From the IMG/VR virus record IMGVR_UViG_3300037042_004723, positions 62,001 through 126,000 of that record: a stretch of DNA of 64,000 nucleotides, one strand, 5' to 3'. Position 1 is the stretch's first letter; every line of letters starts with the position of its first letter. This DNA comes from a virus. The notes under the pieces were generated by a model that made no database searches, had not been told where the DNA came from, and was given only the letters and a program-made list of their open reading frames with translations. Positions 63,704 to 64,000 of the stretch are shown one piece after another. Position numbers and translations under genes: made by a program.

Positions 63704-64000
63704 ATGGAGATGATGATGTCGTCGTTGCTAGGCCCAGATGGATTTCCGGTAGGTCAGGTTGGCAGGAGCCAACGCCCAGATCGCCCTGATGGCGAGAAGA
63801 AGGGAATTGACCCAATTGCGATGGAACGTCTCTATGAGATGGTCCAGCAGAGCATGAAGTCCCAAGATGGCCATGCAGTCATCGAGAAGCGCGTGTCGGT
63901 ACATGCTCGAAAGATTGAGCAGGCGCTGCTGTTTTGGAAGCCAATCTATTTCGGTCACTCCAGAGAGGGCCGGCTGCTCAACGGTATTGAGGCGTTTGAG
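63704..64000 (+). CDS. partial protein, cut by window end
   Basis: At least 99 residues from ATG 63704 (MEMMMSSLLGPDGFPVGQVG...), with no stop before the window ends. Helical toward the end (MERLYEMVQQSMKSQDGH, KIEQALLFWKPIYFG). Function cannot be judged. Confidence 0.6.
   Translation, partial: MEMMMSSLLGPDGFPVGQVGRSQRPDRPDGEKKGIDPIAMERLYEMVQQSMKSQDGHAVIEKRVSVHARKIEQALLFWKPIYFGHSREGRLLNGIEAFE

Overview
The window reads as part of a large tailed-phage (Caudoviricetes) genome. It is densely packed, with many ATGA/TGATG overlaps. It has a replication and recombination module (DnaB-type helicase, primase, helicase loader, RecA, SSB-like proteins, resolvases, Cas4-like nuclease), an endolysin, tail-fibre-like paralogues, a tRNA cluster, and dozens of very small genes. 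No ribosomal, metabolic or mobile-plasmid backbone genes were seen. The host is not visible directly. A 58-residue ribbon-helix-helix protein at 35898 resembles a small-protein type I associate with myxobacteria, so a Myxococcota host is a weak inference.

Layout. 1-3.2 kb: a minus-strand array of single-gene cassettes, each with its own promoter, separated by GGAAAACTC...GAGTTTTCC inverted repeats and GC-rich palindromes; the last gene is a sigma-70-like factor. 2.8-3.5 kb: a non-coding, promoter-rich divergent control region. 3.5-14.6 kb: plus-strand operon(s) of small genes with a homing endonuclease, an SNF2-type helicase and a PG-binding/amidohydrolase-like endolysin. 14.7-21.4 kb: minus-strand tail operon with three paralogues, one carrying an inserted 11-blade Kelch region. 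21.6-28.6 kb: mostly plus-strand small genes (MazG-like, GNAT, AT-hook protein) with DHFR on the minus strand. 28.8-36.15 kb: minus-strand tRNA and small-gene region, with a codon-blind release-factor-like GGQ protein. 36.3-43.3 kb: plus-strand genes including two HU/IHF proteins, a GHKL ATPase, an RlpA-like protein and a dual-specificity phosphatase. 43.3-64 kb: replication/recombination operon with inteins in the helicase and in RecA, plus free-standing homing endonucleases.

Three signals stand out. (1) Many genes have a TTGACAAT -35 box, a 17-bp spacer, a -10 box, and then an ATG only 6-7 nt later, so their mRNAs should be leaderless. (2) The palindrome CGCAAGCGCTTGCG occurs eight times with at most one mismatch, scattered over the whole window and twice lying just upstream of such a promoter. 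(3) In the 28.8-36 kb region tRNA genes sit between protein genes with zero, overlapping or 2-5 nt spacing, and two Leu-anticodon tRNAs share the same acceptor bases. This is the layout of mitochondrial tRNA punctuation. Several further tRNA-like loci there have intact D and anticodon arms but a 3' half that cannot pair.

All functions come from reading motifs by eye; no database search was possible.
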